From Ohtaekwangia sp035628875 (GTDB taxonomy: Bacteria > Bacteroidota > Bacteroidia > Cytophagales > Cyclobacteriaceae): a stretch of 64,000 nucleotides of DNA. The notes beneath the pieces are model-generated. The model saw only the letters and a list, made by a program, of their open reading frames with translations, did not search any database and was not told where the DNA came from. Below, one piece after another: positions 17,986-27,539 of the stretch (position 1 is the stretch's first letter; each line of letters opens with the position of its first letter). The stretch covers positions 54,472 to 118,471 of the forward strand of contig DASPIZ010000146.1 in the NCBI GenBank assembly GCA_035628875.1. Direction: 5' to 3'. The position numbers were made by a program, and so were the translations under genes.

Positions 17986-18578
17986 TTCAATCGCTTTTTC
18001 ATTCCATCCATAAATGCTTTTCGGCTTCGTGCTTCATACTCTGATTTTTCTCCCAACATAACTTGTCGGTCATCACCTGTAAGCCTATAAGAAAATGAAG
18101 CAAGACCACCCGTTCGCGCACAGATTGCATGTACTTTCGTTACGTATTCAGCGACAGCGAGAAGATACGGCATTGGTCCAAATGGTTTACCTTCAAAGTC
18201 CATATCGAGTCCTGCAACGATAACGCGTTTTCCCTGGTTGGCCAATGTATTACAAACCTCTACAATAGCAGAATCAAAAAATTGTGCTTCATCTATGCCC
18301 ACTACATCGCAGTTTCCAGCGAGTAAAATGATGTCGTGCGCAAAATTTACGGCCGTCGAACGAATCGATGTTTCATTGTGCGAAACGATATTTTCATGAT
18401 GATAACGTTTATCCAACACCGGTTTGAAGATTTCAATTTTTTGTCTTGCAATGATGGCCCGGTTTAATCGCCTGATCAATTCCTCCGTTTTGCCGGAGAA
18501 CATACACCCTGAGATAACTTCAATCCAACCAGTATGGTCATATTCGTGCTTTGGTCGCAGGTTTGGTTCAATAAACAT
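17982..18578 (-). CDS. tdk: Thymidine kinase (TK1 type) lacking most zinc ligands
   Basis: This 198-residue enzyme phosphorylates thymidine with ATP for nucleotide salvage. It has the P-loop GCMFSGKT (24-31) and the DEAQFFD motif. TK1-type enzymes usually bind a structural zinc with four cysteines in two CxxC pairs. Here only C153 remains: the second position of its pair is Thr (CART), and the C-terminal pair is replaced by S185 and A188 (ARSRKAF). The zinc site is therefore almost certainly absent. The gene leads the tdk-porZ-recO run. A near-consensus -7 element (TATCTTTA, 18585-18592, minus strand) lies just upstream. Confidence 0.93.
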   Translation of the reverse strand: MFIEPNLRPKHEYDHTGWIEVISGCMFSGKTEELIRRLNRAIIARQKIEIFKPVLDKRYHHENIVSHNETSIRSTAVNFAHDIILLAGNCDVVGIDEAQFFDSAIVEVCNTLANQGKRVIVAGLDMDFEGKPFGPMPYLLAVAEYVTKVHAICARTGGLASFSYRLTGDDRQVMLGEKSEYEARSRKAFMDGMKKRLK

Positions 18579-18592
18579 AGACTTTAAAGATA

Positions 18593-18953
18593 GACTTTAG
18601 ATTTTGTTTTTGATAATTTACGGACTTTCGAATAGCTGCGAGTCTCGAGCTTTGAGTCCATTCGATTTCCTAACGAAGTGTTTTTGGTGTATTTAAATTT
18701 CGGACTGTCTTGAATAGATATGAGTTTTCGAAACAATCGAACCTAAGCGACAATTTTGAACCATGATTTTGAAGTTTCTGACGAAAAGAATTACAAACTG
18801 ACGTCAAATGCGCTGATGCAACAGCGGCTAACCGCCGGAATAGATCAAAACGGGCAATCTTTCAGCGGTATTTATACCCGGTTTAAACATAGGCACATTA
18901 TTGAATTACCATTAACTTTATAGCCAGTAAGTAAACTATAAACCGGATTCTGC
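18593..18953. repeat. Intergenic region with degenerate word-like repeats
   Basis: No gene is visible. Part of this 360-base stretch consists of phrases also found at 62-63 kb and 27.6 kb, for example GCTGCGAGTCTCGAGCTTTGAG (here about 18635-18656) and AATTTTGAACCATGATTTTGAAG (about 18751-18773). These are loose copies of the GAGTTGCGAGCTTCGAG and TTTGAACCATGAACTTTGAA families described below. Confidence 0.55.
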
Positions 18954-19982
18954 ATGGATGAAAAGATCAGTCTCGAAGCCATTTCCCGTTACGGGGATCG
19001 GTATGCTGAGAAAGTGCTTAACGGATTTTTTTCGAAGAAGGACAAGATCACAGGACCTGAAATACTCACATTGTGTAATGTACAACAGGTAAACCTCTTC
19101 ATCATCAAGGAATTGTTCCGTTCCTGGAAAGACGAAAACCAGAAACTCCGCAGTCCTTATTTTGATTTTGAAAATGAGGAAGTGAAGGAGGCGATGGAAA
19201 ACCTTATGAATCTTCTTTCCAAAAACATTTCTATCGGCAAAACGGATTTCATTCCATTGTTGAAAAAAGCCGTAAGCCAATCGCTACTTGCCATATTTAA
19301 TCCCTACGACTTTTTTTCGATGTTGATTACGGGAAACAATAGCAAACTGGATATTGTATCATTTCGTGAAGACATTAAGTACCTGAAGGTAAATAAAGCA
19401 CCCCTGGAAAAAATGTTGCAACGATTGGAGGAAAAGAATCTGACAACAATGAATGGAAACGAGGCCTTTGCGATACTCGATCAGATTCTGGAAGAGGTGA
19501 ACTTTACGCCTGAAGACATCGAACAATATGTTGAAAAATTTTCTTCTGTAGAAACACTGGATCCGAATCGATTCTTCATCACGGAGAGTAAAGAAGTGGT
19601 GCCGCCGCCGACAGTTACGCCAATGGAAGTAAAACCTCCGGAAGTGCCCAGGGTAAATAAACCTAAAGTAACAGGTGCTGTTTCAGGTGTTCCAAACATC
19701 AATGAAATACACACGCGAGAACCCAGGGCAACGCTCGCTGAGAATTTCCAACGTATTAAGAGCATTCGTGAGAGTCTTACAATTAATCAGAAATTCATGT
19801 TCACGAAAGTGCTTTTCCATGGAGACTTTGAATTATTCAACCGCGCTGTAGAACGACTAGACCAGTTTGATACCTTGCAGGCCGCCATTCGCTACATTGA
19901 AGAAGAGCATGCGTCGACCTGGGACCGCGAGAGTGAAGAATTTCACGAATTTATGGAACTGGTGGAAAAGCGTTTTATTTAA
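18954..19982 (+). CDS. Conserved Bacteroidota-type protein of unknown function, two domains
   Basis: The 342-residue protein has no signal peptide or membrane helix and is probably cytoplasmic. An acidic, helical N-terminal region (about 1-205) is joined by a Pro/Val-rich linker (about 215-245, PPPTVTPMEVKPPEVPRV) to a compact helical C-terminal domain (about 260-342). That domain carries LTINQKFMFTKVLFHGDFELF and ends in DRESEEFHEFMELVEKRF. The C-terminal domain looks like one I associate with uncharacterised Bacteroidota proteins, but I cannot give it a function. It is a single gene between divergent tdk and convergent rodA. Confidence 0.8.
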   Translation: MDEKISLEAISRYGDRYAEKVLNGFFSKKDKITGPEILTLCNVQQVNLFIIKELFRSWKDENQKLRSPYFDFENEEVKEAMENLMNLLSKNISIGKTDFIPLLKKAVSQSLLAIFNPYDFFSMLITGNNSKLDIVSFREDIKYLKVNKAPLEKMLQRLEEKNLTTMNGNEAFAILDQILEEVNFTPEDIEQYVEKFSSVETLDPNRFFITESKEVVPPPTVTPMEVKPPEVPRVNKPKVTGAVSGVPNINEIHTREPRATLAENFQRIKSIRESLTINQKFMFTKVLFHGDFELFNRAVERLDQFDTLQAAIRYIEEEHASTWDRESEEFHEFMELVEKRFI

Positions 19983-20056
19983 TATTCTCCAAGGTGGACG
20001 TCGGCCTGCGATGCTATATTCAGAGGCTTAGATAATTAACTTATTCGAAAATAAGA

Positions 20057-21331
20057 TTAAACTCTTTGCAGAACCTGCATGCGGTGCGCATCCAGTTTTA
20101 GGAGGATGAAAAGGAGTACGGTAAAACTCCATAAAGAAGAACCACCATAACTAAAGAACGGTAACGGAATACCGATCACTGGAAAAAGACCAATCGTCAT
20201 GGCGATGTTGGTGGCAAAGTGAAAAAAGAATATACACGCCACAGCATATCCATACACCCGCGCAAAACGATTCTTTTGTCGTTCCGCCAAAAATATAACG
20301 CGCAGGAGCAACGCCATGAATAGGGAGATCATAATAAGGCTACCAATCCAACCGTGCTCTTCCCCTATCGTGCAGAAAATAAAATCTGTATACTGTTCAG
20401 GAACAAATTTCAGTTTCGTTTGCGTGCCTTCCAGAAATCCTTTTCCTGTAAAACCACCACTACCAATGGCTACCTTCGATTGGTAGACGTGGTATCCCGC
20501 ACCCAACTGATCCAGGTCTGGATTTAATAAAACCATAACCCGCTTTTGATGGTGTTCTTCCAGCAGGTTGTTAAAAATAAATTCTACGCTGACGATTGTA
20601 CCGGCAAGAACCAGTGCCCCGGCCGTTATAATGATCATGCGTTTTATTTTTTTCCGGCGACTAAACCACATTAGTGCGAGCCATGCCACACCAATAAGTC
20701 CGTACAGGATCCAGTTATTTTCTACTAAGAGTGTGAGAATAAAAATAATGGCAACACCCAGACCAACCAGGATGAGAAACGGAGACATTCCTTCGCGGTA
20801 AAATACCAGGATAAAAACAGTAAACACCATCGCTGTACCGTAGTCCTTTTGCATGAGGATCAGTAGGATGGGTAACCCTATTAAGCCGAACAGTATCCCC
20901 TGGTTACGAAGATTATCGATTCGAAATCCGATAGAGCCGATAAACTTTCCTACAGCCAGCGCGGTGGCAAACTTTGCAAACTCAGATGGTTGAACGCCAA
21001 AAGAACCAATGCCTAACCAGGCTCTGTTTCCGCCAACTTCCTTCCCGATGAACGGAACCAGCAACAACAGAAACATAATCGCGCCATAAATGATATAGGC
21101 AAATGCTTCATAAAAGCGCATGTCTATAATGAGAATCGCCAGGATAAGAACAGACGATGTTACAATGAACATCAGTTGTCGTCCGGAATTTAATTTCAGG
21201 TCAAAAATGGACTGCGACTCGTCGTAGGTGGCAGAATAGATATTGAGCCATCCCCAGAAAATCATAAGGCAGTAGATGAGTACGGTGACCCAATCAACTT
21301 TATGTGTCAATATCTCTTCCCGCCGTATCAT
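20057..21331 (-). CDS. rodA: Rod-shape SEDS peptidoglycan glycosyltransferase RodA
   Basis: This 424-residue polytopic protein belongs to the SEDS family, which polymerises lipid II for cell elongation together with PBP2. Family motifs include WLGIGSFGVQPSEFAKF, the long periplasmic loop with HHQKRVMVLLNP and GFLEGTQTKLKFVPEQYTDF, IGEEHGWIG and the final PFFSYGGSS. It is the last gene of the mreB-mreC-mreD-mrdA-rodA operon, 1 base after mrdA, which matches its pairing with PBP2. Confidence 0.96.
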   Translation of the reverse strand: MIRREEILTHKVDWVTVLIYCLMIFWGWLNIYSATYDESQSIFDLKLNSGRQLMFIVTSSVLILAILIIDMRFYEAFAYIIYGAIMFLLLLVPFIGKEVGGNRAWLGIGSFGVQPSEFAKFATALAVGKFIGSIGFRIDNLRNQGILFGLIGLPILLILMQKDYGTAMVFTVFILVFYREGMSPFLILVGLGVAIIFILTLLVENNWILYGLIGVAWLALMWFSRRKKIKRMIIITAGALVLAGTIVSVEFIFNNLLEEHHQKRVMVLLNPDLDQLGAGYHVYQSKVAIGSGGFTGKGFLEGTQTKLKFVPEQYTDFIFCTIGEEHGWIGSLIMISLFMALLLRVIFLAERQKNRFARVYGYAVACIFFFHFATNIAMTIGLFPVIGIPLPFFSYGGSSLWSFTVLLFILLKLDAHRMQVLQRV

Positions 21332-21332
21332 C

Positions 21333-23156
21333 TTATAAAAACTCTCCTTTTAGAACGTAAGCTTCAATCTGTGGCCGTTGCGTTGCGCCAAGTAAATATT
21401 TTTCAATCATTAAACTTGCAATGGAAGCAGCAGCACGTGCACCCTGACCACCATATTCTACATACACTGCCACTGCGATCTTTGGGTTTTCCTTAGGTGC
21501 AAAGGCAATAAATACCGAGTGATCCGGACGCGGTTCATTTTGTACGGTTCCGGTTTTTCCGCATACAACAATGTCTTTCAGACTGGCGCGAAACTGGCCT
21601 GTACCGGAGCGTATCACCTCTTCCATGGCATCGGCAGCAACATCAAAGTATTGTGGGTCTATTGTTGTATAATGTTTTTCCAAAAACTGAGGCAGCGGTT
21701 TGCCGGAATCACCAATGGATTTAACCAAATGCGGCGTGAAATAAAATCCTTTATTTGCCACACAGGCTGCAAAGTTTGCCATCTGCAGGGGCACCACTAG
21801 GTTTTCGCCTTCGCCAATGGAGATCGAATAAATATTTGAAAACTTCCAGGGTCTCCCGCCATAGGCACGATCATAATATGCGGAGTTTGGTACTAAGCCT
21901 CCCTTTTCGCTGGGCAGATCTATTCCCAATGGTTTTCCAAAACCAAAACTTCGAATGTGTTTATTCCATTCTTCAAGGCCAATGCGTGTATCATCAAAAG
22001 GACTATTGGATATACCTTTGTTCAACATTCTGCGCAATACGTTGTGAAAGTACGGGTTGCAGGAGTTGGTGATAGCACCGCGCAGGTCTTCGTTGGTATG
22101 TGGCCCGTGACAGCCAATGATGGATCTATCGCAGCGTATTCTGGTTTCAGGAGTAATAACGCCTTCCTGTAAAGCCACCATCGCCTGTGCCACTTTAAAA
22201 ATGGAACCAGGTCTGTATTGTGCCATCAGCGGCCTGTTGAATAACGGTTTATTCGTGTCGTTGCTGATTAACGCATAGTTAGAGCTATAATTTTTTCCCG
22301 TCAACAACAGTGGATCATACGATGGACCCGAGATCATGGAAAGGATTTCTCCCGTTGCCGGTTCGATGGCAATGATACTTCCTGCTTTTCCCTCCATCAG
22401 GTATTCGCCATATTCCTGAAGATTCAGATCAAGCGTAGTAACAAGATCCTGTCCGGGATACGCGAGTGTATCATACCGTTTATTTTCATAGGGACCGATG
22501 ATTACACCATCCTTGTTTCTCAGCAAATATTTTACGCCACGCTTTCCGCGAAGGTACTGTTCGTAGTACGCTTCAATTCCACTCTTACCAATGTATTCAC
22601 CTGCGTTGTAAATATTATTTTTATCACGATCCAATTGTTGCTTCGAGATCTCACTCACATAACCCAGCGCGTTTGCACCAGCTTTGCTTGCATAAGCACG
22701 GGTTGAACCATCCTGAATATAAAACCCAGGGAACTCATCGATGTTATCTTGAATTCTGGCCAGGTCCAGCGTAGAAAGTTGTCGCATAAAAGCATAGGGC
22801 TGCAGCTCGGATGCTTTTCTGTTTCGGATCTCCGTACGCAGATTCTTAAAATGTTCGCGAAGTTTCTGTTGATCAATGCCGAAAACGTGGCAGAAGCGTG
22901 CACTATCGAAATGCTTCACTTCTTTCAGGATAATCATTAAATCAAACTCGGGACTATTATAAACGATGAGCTTTCCATTCCGGTCGCGAATCAGACCACG
23001 TACGGGAGGCTGAGGCACCTTACGAATTGCGTTTACTGCAGCTAAATCTTTGTATGTTCCCTCCAGGACCTGAATAGAGAATAACTTGATCAGGAATATC
23101 AGCCCGATCAATACAAATACTATTTGAATTATCTCTCTTCTGCCTTCGTTCATCAT
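21333..23156 (-). CDS. mrdA: Penicillin-binding protein 2 (transpeptidase)
   Basis: The 607-residue class B PBP cross-links peptidoglycan during elongation. An N-terminal membrane anchor (IIQIVFVLIGLIFLIKLFSIQ) is followed by the PBP dimer domain with RGLIRDRNGK and by the transpeptidase domain. Catalytic motifs are SIFK (S318), SCN in TNSCNPYF, and KTGT in CGKTGTVQN. It pairs with RodA encoded immediately downstream. An 88-base gap with a short TGATG microrepeat separates it from mreD. The start may be either of two adjacent ATG codons. Confidence 0.96.
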   Translation of the reverse strand: MMNEGRREIIQIVFVLIGLIFLIKLFSIQVLEGTYKDLAAVNAIRKVPQPPVRGLIRDRNGKLIVYNSPEFDLMIILKEVKHFDSARFCHVFGIDQQKLREHFKNLRTEIRNRKASELQPYAFMRQLSTLDLARIQDNIDEFPGFYIQDGSTRAYASKAGANALGYVSEISKQQLDRDKNNIYNAGEYIGKSGIEAYYEQYLRGKRGVKYLLRNKDGVIIGPYENKRYDTLAYPGQDLVTTLDLNLQEYGEYLMEGKAGSIIAIEPATGEILSMISGPSYDPLLLTGKNYSSNYALISNDTNKPLFNRPLMAQYRPGSIFKVAQAMVALQEGVITPETRIRCDRSIIGCHGPHTNEDLRGAITNSCNPYFHNVLRRMLNKGISNSPFDDTRIGLEEWNKHIRSFGFGKPLGIDLPSEKGGLVPNSAYYDRAYGGRPWKFSNIYSISIGEGENLVVPLQMANFAACVANKGFYFTPHLVKSIGDSGKPLPQFLEKHYTTIDPQYFDVAADAMEEVIRSGTGQFRASLKDIVVCGKTGTVQNEPRPDHSVFIAFAPKENPKIAVAVYVEYGGQGARAAASIASLMIEKYLLGATQRPQIEAYVLKGEFL

Positions 23157-23244
23157 GAACGTTGTGTTGTGATTAGGTTATTGGGAATTTGTGTGGGTGT
23201 GATGTGATGTGATGATAAGAACAAATCAAGTCGAACAAAGTTCA

Positions 23245-23760
23245 TCAACGCCTGCGACCTGGAAATAAAAATTGTGCGATTAAAATTACAACTGTTGTAA
23301 ATAGTGTGCTTGTAAAAATTTTCCACAAGGTAAACCAGAACATACCAAAGCCACCTGCTTCCATAAAAAACAATGTAGCATGATGAACAAATATCAGGGG
23401 CATAGCATAAACGATAAACCATTGCAATCCATTCATGCTTAGCGACGGTACAGAAGTTGCATCATAGCCGCCCTGTGGTGTAAGTGAATTTAGCCAGTAA
23501 TTTCTCAGGTACATCATCAACACACAAGAAAAAGCGTGCAGTCCCAGACTTTGGTAAAACATATCGACTGCAAATCCAAGCAAAAAGCCTATTACCATTA
23601 GTAAGAGTGGATTTGTTTCTACTGGTAACAGCAATAGATACAACACATAAAGGAAACAAAACGCGGTATGAAACAGCACGACGTTCTGAAGAATCAACAC
23701 CTGGTACAGCAGGTACACAAAAAAAAGGATGATTTGTTGAATGCTGATCCTGTTCATCAC
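23245..23760 (-). CDS. mreD: Rod shape-determining protein MreD
   Basis: This 171-residue, very hydrophobic protein with about five membrane segments matches MreD in size, composition and operon place. The signature region is LLPVETNPLLLMVIGFLLGFAVDMFYQSLGLHA (in part LLGFAVDMFYQSLG). MreD is an inner-membrane part of the elongasome. It overlaps the mreC stop by 4 bases, so translation is coupled. Confidence 0.9.
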   Translation of the reverse strand: MMNRISIQQIILFFVYLLYQVLILQNVVLFHTAFCFLYVLYLLLLPVETNPLLLMVIGFLLGFAVDMFYQSLGLHAFSCVLMMYLRNYWLNSLTPQGGYDATSVPSLSMNGLQWFIVYAMPLIFVHHATLFFMEAGGFGMFWFTLWKIFTSTLFTTVVILIAQFLFPGRRR

Positions 23761-24593
23761 TCCATTTCCTCCACCGTTTTTTCCAACAAATCCTGTTCAG
23801 TTTTAAGCCTACTCTTCACAACAGAAACATACGCCAGCTTTCTGAAATCCTGCGACAGGGATACCGTTATATTATAGGTGAGCTCCTCAGGACTTAATTC
23901 GATATGTGAAATGGTTCCGATCATCACTTCATCCGGGAAGACAGCGTTGTAACCTGAAGTAACCACGGAGTCACCGATCTCGGGTTTTACGTGACGTGGA
24001 ATAAATTTCAGCTTGACAAAATCCGGATCGCGGCCAGCCCATTGAACTGTCCCAAAATGACCTGTTCGCTTAAGCACAGCCGAAACCATATAGTCAATGT
24101 GCAGTATTGATGTCACTACCGAATAATGTTTCGAAACCGCTTTAACTTTTCCTACTACACCCAGCGGGCTCATCACTGCCATACCTGCTTCAATACCGGC
24201 ATCCTCGCCTTTATTAATTGTGATAAAATTCTTAAACCTATCCACCTGGTTGTTTACTACTTTTGCACTGACAAATTCAAACCGGCTTGTGAGAACAGTA
24301 TCCGTCAGTTCTACCGGGTGAAGGCTTTCTAATTCTTGCTTTTGTTTCTCAACCCGGCGACGAAGTTCTGCATTTTCATTGGCAAGCGTACTGTTCACTT
24401 CACTTAACAGGAAGTAATCGCGAATGCTTTGTGAAAAATTATTCAGGGAAGCCACCACCGTATTGGATGAGTTAAAAAATTTGGCACCCTGGTACTGATT
24501 ATTTTGTACAATCAACCAGAAGCACACCACTTCCAACACCACAAATGTAAAGAAGGCCCGATACTGATAGATAAATAAAAATAACCGCTCCAT
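23757..24593 (-). CDS. mreC: Rod shape-determining protein MreC
   Basis: The 278-residue protein has one N-terminal membrane helix (FFTFVVLEVVCFWLIVQN), a coiled coil (about residues 65-95, NSTLANENAELRRRVEKQKQ) and the periplasmic beta domain of MreC with the GIEAGMAVMSPLGVVGKV motif. MreC links the cytoplasmic MreB filament to PBP2 and RodA in the periplasm. It begins 5 bases after mreB ends and overlaps mreD. Confidence 0.95.
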   Translation of the reverse strand: MERLFLFIYQYRAFFTFVVLEVVCFWLIVQNNQYQGAKFFNSSNTVVASLNNFSQSIRDYFLLSEVNSTLANENAELRRRVEKQKQELESLHPVELTDTVLTSRFEFVSAKVVNNQVDRFKNFITINKGEDAGIEAGMAVMSPLGVVGKVKAVSKHYSVVTSILHIDYMVSAVLKRTGHFGTVQWAGRDPDFVKLKFIPRHVKPEIGDSVVTSGYNAVFPDEVMIGTISHIELSPEELTYNITVSLSQDFRKLAYVSVVKSRLKTEQDLLEKTVEEME

Positions 24594-24598
24594 GCGTA

Positions 24599-25624
24599 TT
24601 ATGTCATGAGGACAGCGCGGAAGTTATCAAGATTTTTAAGCGTCTGGCCCGTGCCCCTTACAACCGCACGCAATGGATCGTCCGCAACGTGTATGGGAAG
24701 TTTTGTTTTTAAGGCAAGTCGTTTGTCAAGGCCGCGTAGCAGCGCACCACCACCGGTCAGGTAAATGCCGCGTTCGTAAATATCTGCCGATAATTCGGGA
24801 GGAGAAGTTTCAAGGGCTTTTAGCACTGCTTCTTCCAATTTGGAAACCGATTTATCAAGTGCAAAAGCTACCTCAGAGTAAGAGATCTTGATGGTCTTTG
24901 GTATACCGGTCATGAGATCGCGGCCGCGGATTTCATAGTCTTCAGGTCCTTCATCCAACTCGGTAAGTGCAGAACCAACTTCAATTTTTACTTTTTCGGC
25001 AGAGCGCTCGCCGATCAGCAGGTTATGTTGGCGACGCATGTAATCCAGAATGTCGCGATTGAATGTATCGCCGGCAACACGAATTGACTGATCACATACA
25101 ATACCAGACAACGCTATTACAGCAATGTCGGTAGTTCCACCTCCGATATCAACGATCATGTTACCGATGGGCTGATCGATGTCAATGCCGGTTCCAATAG
25201 CCGCTGCGATCGGTTCATAAACCATGTATACTTCTTTTGCGCCTGCATGTTCAGCCGAATCGCGAACAGCACGTTTTTCTACTTCTGTGATCCCGGAAGG
25301 GATACAAATCACCATACGGTATGATGGCGGAAACAACCGCTTCCCGGTGTCGATCATTTTGATCAGACCACGAATCATCATCTCCGCCGCCTGGAAGTCA
25401 GCGATCACGCCTTCTTTTAACGGTCGAATTGTTTTGATGTGCTCGTGCGTCTTCTCATGCATTTGCATGGCTTCCCTTCCAATAGCCAGCACTTTGTTGT
25501 GAAGTTTGTCAATCGCAATGATGGAGGGTTCATCAACAACGATTTTGTCTTTGTAAATAATCAGGGTGTTAGCAGTACCAAGGTCAATTGCAATGTCGCT
25601 GGTAAAGAAGTCAAAAAATGCCAT
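24599..25624 (-). CDS. mreB: Rod shape-determining actin homologue MreB
   Basis: This 341-residue actin-fold ATPase forms the cytoplasmic filaments that position cell-wall synthesis. Visible motifs are DIAIDLGTANTLIY-like phosphate 1 (IDLGTANTLI), MIVDIGGGTTDIAVIAL (phosphate 2) and the adenosine motif YLTGGGALLRGLD. It opens the five-gene elongation operon, all on the minus strand with gaps of a few bases except before mrdA. No exact -7 consensus was found directly upstream. Confidence 0.97.
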   Translation of the reverse strand: MAFFDFFTSDIAIDLGTANTLIIYKDKIVVDEPSIIAIDKLHNKVLAIGREAMQMHEKTHEHIKTIRPLKEGVIADFQAAEMMIRGLIKMIDTGKRLFPPSYRMVICIPSGITEVEKRAVRDSAEHAGAKEVYMVYEPIAAAIGTGIDIDQPIGNMIVDIGGGTTDIAVIALSGIVCDQSIRVAGDTFNRDILDYMRRQHNLLIGERSAEKVKIEVGSALTELDEGPEDYEIRGRDLMTGIPKTIKISYSEVAFALDKSVSKLEEAVLKALETSPPELSADIYERGIYLTGGGALLRGLDKRLALKTKLPIHVADDPLRAVVRGTGQTLKNLDNFRAVLMT

Positions 25625-25799
25625 GTGGTGTTATACCTAAAGGGTTTTTAAATTAAGCTATGGTCCGGGAGATTTTACTCCGGCAAAATTGCATTTAATT
25701 TACCAAAATAATGAAAAATGTAAGTTTTTTAACACATGGAAAGTTTCTAACGAGCCGGCCGATCAATGTCGCGATGTAACATTTTACAATAAAAGGAAG

Positions 25800-25925
25800 C
25801 GATACACCAACCACCATACCTTAGAAAGTACGAGGTAAGAGCTACGAAGTACGATAAGAGGTACGAAGTAGGGTTAAAGGAATGAAGTACGCGATATGTG
25901 GTAGGAGTTGCAATTGGACTCCCTA
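25800..25925. repeat. Intergenic GTACGA-rich repeat patch
   Basis: Between mreB and purH (305 bases without a gene) there is a patch of repeated AAGTACGAGGTAAGAGCTAC / GAAGTACGATAAGAGGTACG / AAGTAGGG text (about 25826-25890). The same phrase occurs at about 62653-62679 (GGTACGAGGTACGAAGTACG). It has no start codon or coding character. Elsewhere in this gap I see only AT-rich leader sequence of mreB. Confidence 0.6.
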
Positions 25926-25929
25926 ACAT

Positions 25930-27456
25930 CTAATGCTTAAAATGCCGAACACCGGTGAACACCATTGCCATCCCATGGTTATCACAGAAGTTAATTGACT
26001 CCTGATCTTTCACCGATCCTCCGGGTTGAATAACAGCTTTAATGCCATGTTGATCCGCAATTTCAACACAATCAGGAAAGGGAAAGAAGGCATCGGACGC
26101 CATTACAGCGCCTTGTAAGGTAAATCCAAAAGCAGTGGCTTTTTCAATGGCTTGCTTTAATGCATCCACACGTGAGGTTTGCCCAACTCCGCTAGCCAGC
26201 AACTGTCCGTCAACAGCAAGGATGATCGTATTGGACTTGGTGTGCTTACAAACTTTGCTGGCAAAAAGAAGTGCATCAACTTCTGCTTTGGCAGGAGCGC
26301 GTTGTGTCATTACTTTCAAGTCATCGCGAGAATCCGTTTTAAGATCGAGATCTTGTTCAATAACACCATTTAATATGCTTTTAAACTGGCGGGTTTCTGT
26401 GAGTTGTTTTTTCTGTAAGAGAATCATGCGGTTCTTTTTTGATCGTAACAATTCCAGGGCTTTTTCATCGTAAGCCGGTGCTATCAAAATTTCAAAAAAT
26501 AATTTGTTGATCTCTTCAGCCGCAGCTTCATCAACGGTTCTATTCGTAGCGAGAACACCGCCGAAGGCTGATATTGTGTCCGCCTGAAATGCTTTCAGAT
26601 AAGCTTCCTTTACCGAAGATGCCGTTGCAACTCCACATGCATTGGTGTGCTTAATGATAACAAAGGCTGTTTCCTCATCAAACTCCTTTACCAGGTTAAC
26701 AGCAGCATCAACATCAACAAGGTTGTTATAAGAAAGTTCTTTTCCATTCAATTGCTGGAACAATCCATCAAAGTCGCCATAGAACGTTCCTTTTTGATGT
26801 GGGTTCTCACCATAGCGAAGTACGCGACCCTTTTCTACACTTTGTTTGAAGCGTGGGAACTGGAATTCATTGTTGAAGTAATTGAAGATTGCTGTATCAT
26901 AATGCGAACTTGTGTCAAAGGCAAGGGCTGCAAATTTTTTCCTGTCCTGGAGATCAGTTTCACCCCCTTTAGTTTCCAGCAATGTTTGAAGTTCATGGTA
27001 CTGATTTCTGGAAGAAATGACCAGTACATCATTGAAGTTTTTAGCAGCACCACGGATCAAAGAAATTCCGCCGATATCAATTTTCTCAATGATGTCTTCT
27101 TCGGCTCCTCCTTTTGCTACTGTTTCTTCAAAGGGATAAAGATCTACGATGACCAGATCAAGCGGAGAAATTTTAAATTCTTTTGCCTGTCGCACATCAC
27201 TACCATCTTCCCTGCGGTAAAGGATGCCACCGAAAACGGCAGGATGCAAAGTCTTTACGCGGCCACCAAAAATGGAAGGATAGCCGGTGAGCTCCTCCAC
27301 AGGCGTTACTTTATAACCGAGCTTTTCAATAAAATCCTGGGTGCCTCCGGTAGAAACAAACTCAACACCATTTTTAGCCAACAGGTGAATGATCGGTTCA
27401 AGGTTGTCTTTGTAATAAACAGAGATGAGGGCACGTGAGATCTTGCGTTTTGACAT
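25930..27456 (-). CDS. purH: Bifunctional AICAR transformylase / IMP cyclohydrolase
   Basis: The 508-residue enzyme performs the last two steps of IMP synthesis. The N-terminal MGS-like IMP cyclohydrolase domain (about 1-190) has FVSTGGTQDFIEKLGY and GRVKTLHPAVFGGIL. The C-terminal AICAR transformylase domain has the KHTNACGVA motif, DAFFPFPDCVE and KAVIQPGGSVKDQESI. The length is normal. It is monocistronic with its own -7 element. purU, found about 4.7 kb away, links to the same one-carbon pool. Confidence 0.98.
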   Translation of the reverse strand: MSKRKISRALISVYYKDNLEPIIHLLAKNGVEFVSTGGTQDFIEKLGYKVTPVEELTGYPSIFGGRVKTLHPAVFGGILYRREDGSDVRQAKEFKISPLDLVIVDLYPFEETVAKGGAEEDIIEKIDIGGISLIRGAAKNFNDVLVISSRNQYHELQTLLETKGGETDLQDRKKFAALAFDTSSHYDTAIFNYFNNEFQFPRFKQSVEKGRVLRYGENPHQKGTFYGDFDGLFQQLNGKELSYNNLVDVDAAVNLVKEFDEETAFVIIKHTNACGVATASSVKEAYLKAFQADTISAFGGVLATNRTVDEAAAEEINKLFFEILIAPAYDEKALELLRSKKNRMILLQKKQLTETRQFKSILNGVIEQDLDLKTDSRDDLKVMTQRAPAKAEVDALLFASKVCKHTKSNTIILAVDGQLLASGVGQTSRVDALKQAIEKATAFGFTLQGAVMASDAFFPFPDCVEIADQHGIKAVIQPGGSVKDQESINFCDNHGMAMVFTGVRHFKH

Positions 27457-27476
27457 GGTTCAAGTTTTAAAAGGTG

Positions 27477-27484
27477 CAAAAGTA
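27477..27484 (-). promoter_or_regulatory. Promoter -7 element for purH
   Basis: On the minus strand TACTTTTG matches TAnnTTTG exactly, with 20 bases between its last base and the purH ATG at 27456. The expected leader is only about 14 bases. No TTTG at -33 is evident. Confidence 0.5.
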
Positions 27485-27539
27485 AAAAATTGATGGTAAG
27501 ATGGAATGCCAGAAGAAAAGTATTTCAACACAAGGAGGT

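Noticed and set aside
20041..20056. Terminator after rodA
   Set aside because: The CTTATT-CGAA-AATAAG hairpin has only 6 weak pairs and no T-run in the right direction.
26647..27438. Open frame of 263 codons on the plus strand
   Set aside because: It lies wholly antisense to purH, which is a certain gene; the frame is a shadow.
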